Assembly: GCF_028475105.1 (NCBI RefSeq)
Contig: NZ_CP116936.1
Location: 4,959,501 to 5,023,500, forward strand
DNA: 64,000 nucleotides
DNA from: Micromonospora sp. LH3U1
Lineage (GTDB): Bacteria; Actinomycetota; Actinomycetes; Mycobacteriales; Micromonosporaceae
Reading direction: 5' to 3'
Part shown: positions 24,763 through 33,215 of the stretch, piece by piece
Layout: every line of letters begins with the position of its first letter
Position numbering within the stretch: the stretch's first letter is position 1
Notes under the pieces: generated by a model
The model's input: only the letters and a program-made list of their open reading frames with translations
The model's database searches: none
What the model was told of the DNA's origin: nothing
Program-made: the position numbers and the translations under genes

Positions 24763-25713
24763 TCAGAGCATCCGCGACGACCAGAGCAGGCTGAGCGCAC
24801 CGGCGCAGAGCGCCAGCAGCAGCGCCAATCCGGCGTACCACTGGGTCACCTCACGCGGCTCGGTGCGGAAGCCGATCGAGCTGCCCATGTCCTGATAGAC
24901 CTGCTTCAGCTCGCTCACCGAGGCCGCCTCGTAGAAGTAGCCCTCGGTGGTCTCGGCAAGCTCAGCGAGGGCCAACCGGTCCACCGGCACCCGCTGCAAC
25001 TGCCCGCCGATGTCGACCTGGCCGGTGTCGGTGCCGAAGGCGATGGTGGAGACCGGGACGTTGGCCGCCTGCGCGGCGGCCGCCGCCTCCTCCACCGCCC
25101 GCCCGGAGGTGCGGAACCCGTCGGAGAGCAGCACGATCCGCGCCGGCGGGATGCCCGCCGCGCCGTCGGCCGGCACCGACCGGATCGCCTCCAGGCAGGT
25201 GAAGACGGCCTCGCCGGTCGCGGTCGCCTCGGCCAGCACCAGCCCGTCGATGGCACTGGTCACCGCGTCCCGGTCCTTGCCCGGCGGCACCAGCACGTTG
25301 GCCGCCTTGGCGAACGACACGAGCCCCAGGTTGTAGCTCTCCGGCAGCTCACTGACGAACTGCTTGGCCGCCTCCTGCGCCGCTTCCAGTCGGTTCGGTG
25401 CCACGTCGTCGGCCTGCATCGACAACGACACGTCGATGGCGAGCATCACGGTGGCCCGCTCCAGCGGCTCCTTGGTGTCCACCGCGGGCCGGGCCAGTGC
25501 GGTGGCCAGCACCAGCAGGCAGAGCAGGAACGCGGTCGCCGGGACGTGCCGACGCCAACCGAGCCCCTTCGGCGCCACCGTACGCAGCAGGTCCACATTG
25601 GTGAACCGGATCGCGTACGCCCGGCGGTGCAACTGCCGCCAGACGTAGAACGCGGCAAGTGCGAGCACCGGCAGTACGGCCAGCAGCCACCACGGTTGCA
25701 TGAAACGGATCAT
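24763..25713 (-). CDS. VWA-domain membrane protein, BatA-like
   Basis: 316 residues. The BatA N-terminus has two membrane helices (MQPWWLLAVLPVLALAAFYVW; VPATAFLLCLLVLATALA), then a von Willebrand A domain with the MIDAS motif DVSLSM (AIDVSLSMQADDVAPNR), a threonine in EATATGEAVF and Asp in VLLSDGFRTSG. A last helix (WYAGLALLLALCAGALSLLW) ends the protein. With MoxR and DUF58 upstream it forms the common MoxR-DUF58-VWA module, thought to act as a chaperone or metal-dependent assembly unit at the membrane. Its start overlaps the end of the DUF58 gene by 4 bases. Confidence 0.92.
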   Translation of the reverse strand: MIRFMQPWWLLAVLPVLALAAFYVWRQLHRRAYAIRFTNVDLLRTVAPKGLGWRRHVPATAFLLCLLVLATALARPAVDTKEPLERATVMLAIDVSLSMQADDVAPNRLEAAQEAAKQFVSELPESYNLGLVSFAKAANVLVPPGKDRDAVTSAIDGLVLAEATATGEAVFTCLEAIRSVPADGAAGIPPARIVLLSDGFRTSGRAVEEAAAAAQAANVPVSTIAFGTDTGQVDIGGQLQRVPVDRLALAELAETTEGYFYEAASVSELKQVYQDMGSSIGFRTEPREVTQWYAGLALLLALCAGALSLLWSSRML

Positions 25714-26692
25714 CGTGTCGTCCCCCGGGTGCGCGCGTGCCGCTGCGCGGCCACGAATCGCACCATGTCCAGCAGCCAGTCTCGGTCGGTACGCAGACGC
25801 AGGTGGGCCGCGCCGGCGCCACGCAGGGCGGCGGCGATCGTGGCCCGTTGGGCGGTGGCGGCATCGGCGTAGCGCTGCCGCAGCCGCGGGTCGGCGGTCT
25901 GCACCTCGTGCAGCTCACCGCTTTCCGGGTCGACCACCGGCAACACGCCAACGTCGGGCAGTTCCAGCTCTCGCGGGTCGATCACCTCGATGGCCAGCAC
26001 GTCGTGGCGGACCCGCAGCTTGCGCATCGGCCGCGCCCACTGCTCGACCGGCGCGAGGAAGTCTGAGACCACCACGGCCACCCCGCGTCGGCGGGGCGGA
26101 CGGTTGAGCATCTCGATCAGGGCACCGAGGTCACCACGGCCAGGCTGGATGGTGGTGCCGGCGACGGCACGGAGCAGAACCTGCGCCTCCTTGCGGCCGG
26201 AGCGGGCCGGCAGCCGGGTGAGCACCCGGGCCCGGCCGGCGGCGGTCCACCTCGCCAGCGCCGGGCCGGCGCGGACGCACCGCCGCCGGTGCCGATCACG
26301 GCGCCGATCCGGTTGCCACCGCGCACGGTCAGATGCGTGATGGCGGCCGTGGCGGCCACCACCACCTCCCGCTTCAACCATTGCCCGGTGCCGAAGTCCA
26401 GGCTGGCGGAGAGATCCAGTGCGAGCCAGGTTTCCAACTCCCGGTCGGCGACCGTACGCCGCACATGCGGTGTCGTGGTTCGCGCGGTGACCGGCCAGTC
26501 CATCCGGCGCACATCGTCGCCCGCGCGGTACTCCCGCGACTCACCCGCCTCGCTGCCCGGTCCGGGCAGCAGACCGGCGTAGTCGCCCTGGAGCAGACCG
26601 TCGAGCTTGCGGGTGACGAGAAGCTGAAGCCGGGACAGCACGGCCTCGCTACGGTCGGCGAGGGGGGCGGGGCGAGGGGTGGGTGAGGTCAC
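25710..26692 (-). pseudogene. DUF58 protein gene interrupted by a single-base frameshift
   Basis: Frame 1 (26692 to about 26280) encodes the N-terminal half: LLQGDYAGLLPGPGSEAGESREYRAGDDVRRMDWPVTART, the hallmark of DUF58. The protein continues only in the -1 frame: LTRLPARSGRKEAQVLLRAVAG...GVAVVVSDFL to the stop at 25710. The break lies at about 26276-26290, within ggcaccggcggcggt on the coding strand; adding one base there restores a continuous 327-residue protein of normal DUF58 length. Either a sequence error or a real inactivating deletion. Its GTG start overlaps the moxR stop (GTGA) and its end overlaps the VWA gene, so it is an integral operon member. Confidence 0.85.
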
Positions 26693-27795
26693 GGGCGCTG
26701 CCCGGGCCAGCCAGCGCCCGGCGGCGGCACGGTCGACGACGGGGTGGCCTGCTGCCGGGGCGAGACCGCCGGAAGTGGGATGGTCGACATCACCCGGTGC
26801 ACGATGTGGTCGGCGGGCACGTCGTCGGCGAGCGCGTCGTAGCTGAGCACCAACCGATGCCGCAGGATGTCCGGGGCGATGTCCTGCACGTCCTGCGGCA
26901 GGGCGTAGTCGCGCCCCCGCAGCAGCGCCAGCGCACGGGTCGCCCGGACCAGACCGAGCGAGGCGCGCGGGCTGGCCCCGTACTGGATCAGTTGCGCGAC
27001 GTCGGGCATGCCGTGCTCGGCCGGGGCGCGGGTGGCCAGCACCAGCCGGACCGCGTAGTCGACCAGGGCATTGTGTACGAAGACCTGGTCCGCCTTGCGT
27101 TGCAGGGCGATCAGCTCGGGTGTGTCGAACACCGCGGTCGGCTCGGGCGCGGCCACGCCCATCCGGTAGACGATCTCCCGTTCCTCGGCATCGGTCGGGT
27201 AGCCCACCACGATCTTCATGAGGAACCGGTCCCGCTGCGCCTCCGGCAACGGGTAGACGCCCTCCTGCTCGATCGGGTTCTGGGTGGCCATCACCAGGAA
27301 CGGCTCGGGCACCCGGTGGCTCTCCCCGCCGATGGACACCTGCCGCTCGCTCATCACCTCGAGCAGCGCGGACTGCACCTTCGCCGGAGCCCGGTTGATC
27401 TCGTCGGCGAGCAGGAAGTTGACGAAGACGGGGCCCAACTCGACGTCGAACTTCTCGCTCGACTGCCGGTAGATCCTGGTACCCATGATGTCGGACGGCA
27501 CCAGGTCCGGGGTGAACTGCACCCGGGCGAAGGATCCGCCGACGACCTTCGCGAGAGTCTCCACCGCCAGGGTCTTGGCGACCCCGGGCACCCCTTCGAT
27601 CAGGCAGTGACCGCGGGCGAGCAGCGCGACGAACATCCGCTCCACCATCCGGTCCTGCCCGACGATCACACGTTTGATCTCGAACAGCGCCCGCTCCAGC
27701 AGGGTGGCGTCCTGCGCGGGTGTGGTCACCGGCGCAGGTGTCTGCGGTGCCGCCCCGTTCGGCGTCGGGGCGTCGGGCATGGTCGGCTGGGCCAC
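26689..27795 (-). CDS. MoxR-family AAA+ ATPase
   Basis: 368 residues. Walker A is GVPGVAKT (in CLIEGVPGVAKTLAVETLAKV), Walker B LLADEINRAPAKVQSALLEVM, sensor 1 VMATQNPIEQEG, arginine finger region PEAQRDRFLMKI. The C-terminal lid has SPRASLGLVRATRALALLRGRDY. MoxR ATPases work with DUF58 and VWA proteins in maturation of membrane or secreted complexes. The start is GTG 27795 (VAQPTMPDAP), with GGAGG four bases upstream; a longer frame back to 27921 lacks a ribosome site. First gene of the moxR-DUF58-VWA operon, divergent from the small gene at 28037. Confidence 0.94.
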   Translation of the reverse strand: MAQPTMPDAPTPNGAAPQTPAPVTTPAQDATLLERALFEIKRVIVGQDRMVERMFVALLARGHCLIEGVPGVAKTLAVETLAKVVGGSFARVQFTPDLVPSDIMGTRIYRQSSEKFDVELGPVFVNFLLADEINRAPAKVQSALLEVMSERQVSIGGESHRVPEPFLVMATQNPIEQEGVYPLPEAQRDRFLMKIVVGYPTDAEEREIVYRMGVAAPEPTAVFDTPELIALQRKADQVFVHNALVDYAVRLVLATRAPAEHGMPDVAQLIQYGASPRASLGLVRATRALALLRGRDYALPQDVQDIAPDILRHRLVLSYDALADDVPADHIVHRVMSTIPLPAVSPRQQATPSSTVPPPGAGWPGQRP

Positions 27796-28023
27796 CGGTC
27801 CTCCACAGCGTTGGTCGGTCGTCGCGGCTCGTGCGGTATCAAGACTCGCACGCCTTGCTGAGTGTCGAGGTGGGGAGAAGCCGATTTTCGCCGCGCCGTC
27901 CGGAGCAGCCGAATTGCGCATCGCGGGTGTGCACGGACCGGCCCGTCGCGTGTACGATTCACCCGTCGCCGGGCGGCTCCCCCCGTGGTCGCCCGGCGCT
28001 TAACATCTCGCATCCCGCCGCCC

Positions 28024-28029
28024 TACACT
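28024..28029 (+). promoter_or_regulatory. -10 element of a probable leaderless promoter
   Basis: TACACT lies 7 bases before ATG 28037; no Shine-Dalgarno is present. A GC hairpin (ccgggcg/cgcccgg, about 27969-27998) precedes it. Confidence 0.45.
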
Positions 28030-28036
28030 GGCCGGG

Positions 28037-28267
28037 ATGAGCATCCCCTCCCCCGCCGACGAGGCCCTGGTCTGCTCGGCCCGGGGTTGCCGAGCCGTCG
28101 CCGTCTGGGCGCTGGAGTGGAACAATCCCCGTCTGCACGACGCCGATCGGCGCAAGACCTGGCTGGCCTGCGCCGAGCACCGGAGCAGCCTCGGTGACTT
28201 CCTGAGCGCTCGCGGCTTCCTGCGTGCCATCACTCCGGTGCCCGGATCGCCTACGCTCGACACGTGA
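28037..28267 (+). CDS. Small conserved actinobacterial protein, zinc-ribbon-like
   Basis: 76 residues. Pattern CSARGCRAVAVWALEWNNPRLH...RKTWLACAEHRSSLGDFLSARGFL: the Cys pair near residues 13-18 and the C-x2-H pair (CAEH) could bind one metal ion. Small proteins of this pattern recur in actinobacteria next to PH-domain membrane proteins; database names such as acetone carboxylase for them look unjustified. It overlaps the PH-domain gene by GTGA, so the three genes form one operon. Function unknown. Confidence 0.72.
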   Translation: MSIPSPADEALVCSARGCRAVAVWALEWNNPRLHDADRRKTWLACAEHRSSLGDFLSARGFLRAITPVPGSPTLDT

Positions 28268-28818
28268 GCACCCCCGGCGTCCCATCGCCTCCCGGACCCG
28301 ATGCCATCTCGGCGGCTGCACCGATGGGCCGGGGGCCGCTGGAGCCCTGGCCGGACAGCGTCCACTGGCAGCCGATCTCGTCCGACCTGATCTGGGTGGA
28401 GCTGATCCGGCTGGCGGTCGTGGTCGCCATCGGGCTGGCGGTGACGGCGGTCGGCTGGGCGTTGAGCGGCCACTGGCTGTTCGGGCTCGCCCTCGCCTTC
28501 GTCCTGGTGCTCGGCGTGTGGCGGGCCGTCGCGATCGTCCGCGCGGTCCGGGCGTGGGGTTACGCCGAGAGGGAGAACGACCTGCTGGTCCGGCACGGGC
28601 TGCTGGTCCGCCGGCTCTCCATCGTTCCGTATTCGCGGATGCAGTTCGTCGACGTCAGCGCCGGCCCGTTGGAGCGCGCCTTCGACCTGGCCACCGTGCA
28701 GTTGCACACGGCGGCTGCCGCGAGCGACGCCCGGGTGCCCGGGCTGCGCCCGGCGGAGGCGTCCCGGCTCCGCGACCGCCTCACCGCGCTCGGCGAGGAC
28801 CGGGCGGAGGGGCTGTGA
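28264..28818 (+). CDS. Bacterial PH-domain membrane protein (YdbS-like)
   Basis: 184 residues from GTG 28264. A Pro-rich N-terminus, two adjacent membrane helices (LIRLAVVVAIGLAVTAVGWAL, LFGLALAFVLVLGVWRAV) and then a bacterial PH domain (DLLVRHGLLVRRLSIVPYSRMQFVDVSAGPLERAFDLATVQLHTA). This is the typical YdbS layout; the partner is the larger double-PH protein (YdbT-like) downstream. Role unknown, probably membrane-stress related. Overlaps the preceding small gene by 4 bases. Confidence 0.9.
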   Translation: MSTPGVPSPPGPDAISAAAPMGRGPLEPWPDSVHWQPISSDLIWVELIRLAVVVAIGLAVTAVGWALSGHWLFGLALAFVLVLGVWRAVAIVRAVRAWGYAERENDLLVRHGLLVRRLSIVPYSRMQFVDVSAGPLERAFDLATVQLHTAAAASDARVPGLRPAEASRLRDRLTALGEDRAEGL

Positions 28819-28861
28819 CCACCCACGCGGGCGACCGCCGACCGTGCCGGGGGCCGGCCCG

Positions 28862-30369
28862 ATGAGCGACAGCCCCGCCGAGCCGAGCACCGTGCCACTC
28901 GGTCCGACGCCCGACGAACCGGTGCCAGCCGCCGGCCCGGCGCCCCACGCTCCGGCACCCCAGGCTCCGGTGCCACCCGCTGCCTCGGTGCCCCACGCTC
29001 CGGTGCCGCCGGTGGCGCCCGCTCCGTGGCCGGCACCGTCGAGCGGTGGCGAGGGCGAGCCCCGGCAGCGACTGCATCCGCTCAGCCCCGTACTGCACGG
29101 TGCCAAGTCACTGGTCGTGGTGATCGCCGGGTTGTCCTGGTCGACGTTGTCCCGGGTGGGCTTCGGCTGGTTCGCGGCCATGGTGGCGGTGCTGGCGCTC
29201 GGCGCGACCGTGCTGTCGGTGATCAGCTGGTACAACACCGGCTACCACGTGGTCGGCCGCGAGCTGCGGGTGTACGAGGGGCTGCTCTGGCGGCGTACCC
29301 GGGCCATCCCGTTGGAGCGATTGCAGGCCGTGGAGGTGGTCCGGCCGCTGCTCGCCCAGCTCACCGGCCTGGCCGAGCTGCGCCTGGAGGTGGTCGGCGG
29401 CGGCAAGACCGAGGCGCCACTGGCGTACCTCGGGGTGGCCGACGCGGCCCTGCTACGCGAGCGTCTGCTGGTGCTGGCCGGGCGGGTGGCGCAGGCGCCC
29501 ACACCGGGCGACGCGGCGCCCGCGGCAGTCCCGGGGCGGCGGCGCCAACGGCCGTCGCCGGCCGGCCACTGCACGCGGTACGCAACCAGAGCCTGCTGAT
29601 CAGCCAACTGCTCACGCCGCAGGCGTTCCTGCTCCCATTCGGTGTGGCCTTCGTCGTGGTGCAGTTCCTCACCGCGGGGTCGTGGTCGTTCGTCGCGGTG
29701 GCGAGCACGTTGACCGCGATGGCCGGTGTGCTGCTGCAACCGATCCGCCGGGTCCTCGACGACTGGAACTTCCGGCTGGCCCGCGACGGCGGCACGCTCC
29801 GGGTGCACAACGGCCTGTTGGAGACGCGGGCACAGACCGTGCCGCTGGAGCGGGTGCAGACCGTGCGGGCCACCTGGCCGCTGCTCTGGCGGGTGAACGG
29901 CTGGCTGCGGCTGCGCCTGGAGGTGGCCGGGTACTCCGTCGCGGAGGCCGACGACCGCAACCGGCCCGACCGCCTGCTGCCGGTCGGTGACCTGCCGACG
30001 GCGACGATGATCGTCGCCGAGGTGCTTCCGGGGGTACGCCTCGACGCGCTCGCGCTGAGCCCGCCGCCGCACCGGACCCGTTGGCTGCATCCGCTGGGCC
30101 GTAGCGCGTTCGGTGCGGGGCTGTTCGAGCGGGTGTTCGCCACCCGGTCCGGGCGGCTCACCCGACAGTTGGTGATCGTGCCGTACGCCCGTATCCAGAG
30201 TGTGCGGGTGGTGCAGGGGCCGGTCCAGCGCCGCCTCGGGCTGGCCTCCGTACACGCGGACACCGCGGGCGGGTCCGGTGCCACGGCCCAGGACCGGGAC
30301 CTGGCCGAGGCGTGGGCGTTGGCGGCCGAGCTGAACACCCGAGCGCACGCCGCCCGCAACCCCCGCTAA
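28862..30369 (+). pseudogene. Large PH-domain membrane protein (YdbT-like) with a single-base frameshift
   Basis: The first frame from ATG 28862 encodes a Pro/Ala-rich tail, two helices (SLVVVIAGLSWSTL, MVAVLALGATVLSVI) and a PH domain (GLLWRRTRAIPLERLQAVEVVRPLLAQLTGLAEL). The second half, with another membrane pair (LLPFGVAFVVVQFL, FVAVASTLTAMAGVLL) and two more PH units (GLLETRAQTVPLERVQTVRATWPLLWR; RQLVIVPYARIQSVRV), is in the -1 frame. The break is at about 29530-29536, gtcccggggcgg; one added C gives a continuous 502-residue protein with VPGAAAP across the join. Same type of lesion as in DUF58. Last gene of the small protein-PH-PH operon. Confidence 0.85.
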
Positions 30370-30404
30370 CCCAACGCCCAGCCCTCGTCCCCCACGTCGG
30401 TCCA

Positions 30405-30475
30405 GCGATCTTGCAGGTTCGGTCGCCGTTTTGCGTGACATGCCCCTTAGGTCGGGGCAGAAAGCGCAAGATCGC
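30405..30475. repeat. Palindromic element family B, copy 2
   Basis: The outer arms gcgatcttgc (30405-30414) and gcaagatcgc (30466-30475) are perfect. The inner hairpin tgcccc/ggggca (30441-30446, 30454-30459) is identical to that of copy 1. It lies in a gap between convergent genes. Confidence 0.9.
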
Positions 30476-30492
30476 GCAGGCGGAAGCGCCAG

Positions 30493-30575
30493 CCTCGTCG
30501 ATCATGGAGTCGTGGTGCCCGTTTGGCGCTATGAAGGACGCTTTGTCGCCCACCACAATTCCTTGATCGACGAGG
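30493..30575. repeat. Palindromic element family E, copy 2
   Basis: The 25-bp arms 30493-30517 and 30551-30575 pair with about three mismatches and share cgatcatggag and gtggtg with copy 1 at 15035. It follows family B copy 2 by 17 bases. Confidence 0.88.
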
Positions 30576-30599
30576 CAAGCCCACCCCGGGCAGGGGCCC

Positions 30600-30643
30600 G
30601 GGGGTGGGGGTGGGGGTGGGGGTGGGGGTGGGGGTAGGGGTGG
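30600..30643. repeat. G-run hexamer repeat
   Basis: About seven copies of gggggt on the plus strand, ending directly at the stop codon of the PAP2 gene. Runs of five Gs at fixed spacing could fold into a G-quadruplex on this strand (C-rich in the PAP2 transcript). Confidence 0.85.
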
Positions 30644-31735
30644 TCAGCGGTCGGCGGGTATTGGTGGGTGGTCGGTGGTCTCTGGGGTCGGCTGGTCAGT
30701 GGCCGACGGTCCGGCGGGTGCGGCGGGGTCGGTCGGGTGCCCTGGTGGTTCCTCGACGGCTGGTTGCGTCGCGCCCCTCGGGTGGCTGGCCCGCCACGCC
30801 GCCCAGCCGCGCTCGGCCAGGCCGACCACCAGGAAGGTCAGCCCCACGTACGCCCAGCCGACCAGCACGTCGATCACGTAGTGCTCACCCGAGTAGACCA
30901 GGGTGAACGTCATCGCCAGCGGGTACGCGAGCAGCAGCGGCCACCAGCGGCGGCGGGTGCTGGTCAGGAAGAACAGCACCACGAACAGCGCCCACGCGGT
31001 GTGCAGCGACGGCATCGCGGCGACCGGGTTGGAGGCGATCTGGCCGGCGTTGAGCACGTTGCCGGCGCCGTGCATGCCGAACGCCTTCCAGCCCCGGGTG
31101 GAGATCCGGGCGACCTCGGTGATCAGCCCGTTCTGCGCTGCCCACCAGGGCGGGGCGGCCGGGTAGATGAAGTAGGTGACCAGGCCGGCGGCGCAGAGGA
31201 AGCCCCAGCGCCGCATGTACGCGGCCCAGCGGTGCCGGTCGCGTATCCAGAGCACGGCGGCGGCGGTCAGTGCCACCACGAAGTGCGAGAAGTACACCCA
31301 GCTCGCCGCGACGTCCCACCAGTGCACCTGCGGGTGGTAGAGGTGCTGCTGCAACCAGACGGTGGGCACCTCACCGCCGGTGGCCCAGCCGAACATGAAC
31401 CGGTCGGCGACGATCAACTCCATCGCGTGCGGGGTGGCCCCGTTGTCGGCGAACCCGCGCGACAGGTTGTAGAGGACGAACAGCAGCACCACCGGCACCC
31501 AGTCCCGGACGAAGCGCAGGTGACTGCGCCAGGGCCGGTCGCTGTTCCAGGCGATGGTCGCGGCCCAGATCCAGACGAAGGCGTACGTGGGGTCGGTGGG
31601 CAGCCCGATGGCCAGCCACGCGGCGACGAAGGCGACCGCCCAGACGGTCATGGCGATGACACGCCGACGACCCCCGTCCGGGGACGCGGGCGGGTCGGTC
31701 CGGGCGGGGGGCTGGGGGTCAGTCACGACGGCCAT
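30644..31735 (-). CDS. PAP2-superfamily phosphatase / inositol-phosphoceramide-synthase-like membrane protein
   Basis: 363 residues. Six or so membrane helices and the split PAP2 signature: FIYPAAPPWWA, AMPSLHTAWA (catalytic His), and YSGEHYVIDVLVGW (second His). PAPPWW and MPSLHT are typical of the branch that includes actinobacterial phosphatidyl-inositol-phosphate and undecaprenyl/lipid phosphatases, so it probably acts on a lipid phosphate at the outer face of the membrane. A Pro/Thr-rich tail of about 45 residues ends the protein. Start ATG 31735; a -10-like TAACCT lies 8 bases upstream, suggesting a leaderless transcript. Confidence 0.88.
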   Translation of the reverse strand: MAVVTDPQPPARTDPPASPDGGRRRVIAMTVWAVAFVAAWLAIGLPTDPTYAFVWIWAATIAWNSDRPWRSHLRFVRDWVPVVLLFVLYNLSRGFADNGATPHAMELIVADRFMFGWATGGEVPTVWLQQHLYHPQVHWWDVAASWVYFSHFVVALTAAAVLWIRDRHRWAAYMRRWGFLCAAGLVTYFIYPAAPPWWAAQNGLITEVARISTRGWKAFGMHGAGNVLNAGQIASNPVAAMPSLHTAWALFVVLFFLTSTRRRWWPLLLAYPLAMTFTLVYSGEHYVIDVLVGWAYVGLTFLVVGLAERGWAAWRASHPRGATQPAVEEPPGHPTDPAAPAGPSATDQPTPETTDHPPIPADR

Positions 31736-31743
31736 CGTGGTCA

Positions 31744-31749
31744 AGGTTA
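31744..31749 (-). promoter_or_regulatory. -10 element for the PAP2 gene (probable leaderless promoter)
   Basis: TAACCT on the minus strand ends 8 bases before ATG 31735; no ribosome-binding site is visible. Confidence 0.4.
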
Positions 31750-31860
31750 ACGACGGCGGCGGCATCGACCGACGGGGACCACCCGGCGACGCCGTGCACA
31801 GGTCGGAGGGGGTCGGTGCCGGGATCCTCGGGCGCGTGCTCGGCGGGCTCGGCGAGCACC

Positions 31861-31866
31861 TAGGCT
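31861..31866 (+). promoter_or_regulatory. -10 element of a probable leaderless promoter
   Basis: TAGGCT lies 7 bases before ATG 31874. The context cctaggct also occurs at the fabG promoter and, in mirrored form, between 53013 and 53033. Confidence 0.5.
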
Positions 31867-31873
31867 GACGACC

Positions 31874-32278
31874 ATGCAGGAGCAGCCCGAGCCGGCCTTC
31901 GCGCCGGGTCTGACCGCCCAGGTCGAGTTGACCGTCACCGACGAGGACACCGCCCAGGCGGTCGGTTCCGGGGACGTACCGGTGCTGGGCACTCCCCGGG
32001 TGCTCGCACTGGCCGAGGCAGCCACCGTCGCGGCGACGGCGACCGGGATGCCGCCCGGGTCGACGACCGTGGGGACCCGGGTCGAGCTGGAGCACCTGGC
32101 GCCGACCGTGGTCGGCCGGACGGTCCGGGCGCAGGCCCTGCTGGCGACCGTCGACGGTCGCCGGCTGTCGTTCGAGGTCACGGTCAGCGACGGTGACCAG
32201 ACGGTGGCCCGGGGCCGGGTGGACCGGATCCTGGTGGACCGGCAACGCTTCGTGGAGCGCGCCGGGCGGGCGTCGTGA
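31874..32278 (+). CDS. Hotdog-fold thioesterase, FlK-like
   Basis: 134 residues. Hotdog fold with LGTPRVLALAEAATVAA (Thr and Glu of the active site) and GTRVELEHLAPT (His), the arrangement of the fluoroacetyl-CoA thioesterase FlK group, most of whose members act on other acyl-CoAs. No acyl-CoA partner enzyme is adjacent. It overlaps the MBL-hydrolase gene by GTGA, so the two are probably co-translated. Confidence 0.84.
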   Translation: MQEQPEPAFAPGLTAQVELTVTDEDTAQAVGSGDVPVLGTPRVLALAEAATVAATATGMPPGSTTVGTRVELEHLAPTVVGRTVRAQALLATVDGRRLSFEVTVSDGDQTVARGRVDRILVDRQRFVERAGRAS

Positions 32279-33105
32279 ACGCCGGTTTCGTCGAGGTCGC
32301 CGACCGGGTGCACGTGAGACGTGAGCCGCTGCTGCGGGTCAACGTCACCCTGGTCGTCGGCGACGACGAGGCGCTTCTGGTGGACACGCTCTCGTCGGCC
32401 GTCCAGGCCACCGAGCTGGCCGCCGCCGTCCGGGCGGTCACCGACCGCCCGTTGACGCTGGTCAACACCCACCACCACTACGACCACTGCTTCGGCAACG
32501 CCGTCCTGGCCGGCGACCCACCCCGCCCGGTGTACGCGCACGAACTGGCAGCCGCGGCCCTGCGCGACGAGCCGGAGCGGCTGCGCCGGGAGGCGTACGA
32601 GGAGGTGCGCATGGAGCACCCGGCGCTCGCCGCCGAGCTGGCCGACACTCCGCTGCTCGCCCCGACGCACACCGTGCAGATCGAGACGGCGCTCGACCTT
32701 GGCGGCCGGCGGGTGCTGTTGCGGCACCCGGGGCGGGGGCACACCGAGGCGGACCTGGTGGTGCACGTGCCGGACGCCGACGTGTTGGTCGCCGGGGATC
32801 TGGTGGAGCAGAGTGGTCCGCCCGCCTTCGAGGACTCGTACCCCCTGCAGTGGCCGGACGCCGTCGCGGACCTGCTGCGGCTGACGACCGCGCGCACGGT
32901 GGTGGTGCCGGGGCACGGTGACCCGGTGGACGTCGATTTCGTCCGCGCCCAGCACGCGGAGCTGGCGAAGCTGGCCTGGCTGATCCGGGCCGCGCACACC
33001 GGCAGCGCGCCCCCGGAAAGGGTGGCCGCCGAGGCACCCTTCGGTGCCCGCGCCGCCCTGACTGCTGCCCGCCGCGGCTACCACCAGCTCGACGGCAAGC
33101 TCTAG
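32275..33105 (+). CDS. Metallo-beta-lactamase-fold hydrolase
   Basis: 276 residues from GTG 32275. Metal-binding motif THHHYDH (NTHHHYDHCFGNAVL), second His in HPGRGHTEADLVVHV, Asp in VLVAGDLVEQSG and last His in VVVPGHGDPVD. This is the glyoxalase-II-like group that hydrolyses thioesters or other esters. Together with the overlapping FlK-like thioesterase it suggests a two-step acyl-thioester clean-up, but the substrate is unknown. Confidence 0.9.
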   Translation: MNAGFVEVADRVHVRREPLLRVNVTLVVGDDEALLVDTLSSAVQATELAAAVRAVTDRPLTLVNTHHHYDHCFGNAVLAGDPPRPVYAHELAAAALRDEPERLRREAYEEVRMEHPALAAELADTPLLAPTHTVQIETALDLGGRRVLLRHPGRGHTEADLVVHVPDADVLVAGDLVEQSGPPAFEDSYPLQWPDAVADLLRLTTARTVVVPGHGDPVDVDFVRAQHAELAKLAWLIRAAHTGSAPPERVAAEAPFGARAALTAARRGYHQLDGKL

Positions 33106-33120
33106 GCCGTTCCACCCCGC

Positions 33121-33190
33121 CGATCTTGCACTTACTGTCGCGGCAAAAGCGGCGAGAGCGGGCGAAATGCCTACCGAAAGTGCACGATCG
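33121..33190. repeat. Palindromic element family B, copy 3
   Basis: Left arm cgatcttgcactt (33121-33133), right arm 33178-33190 with one mismatch. Between convergent MBL and PfkB genes. The inner hairpin is degenerate compared with copies 1 and 2. Confidence 0.85.
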
Positions 33191-33215
33191 ACGCGGGAGA
33201 GGCGGCGGGCACCGG

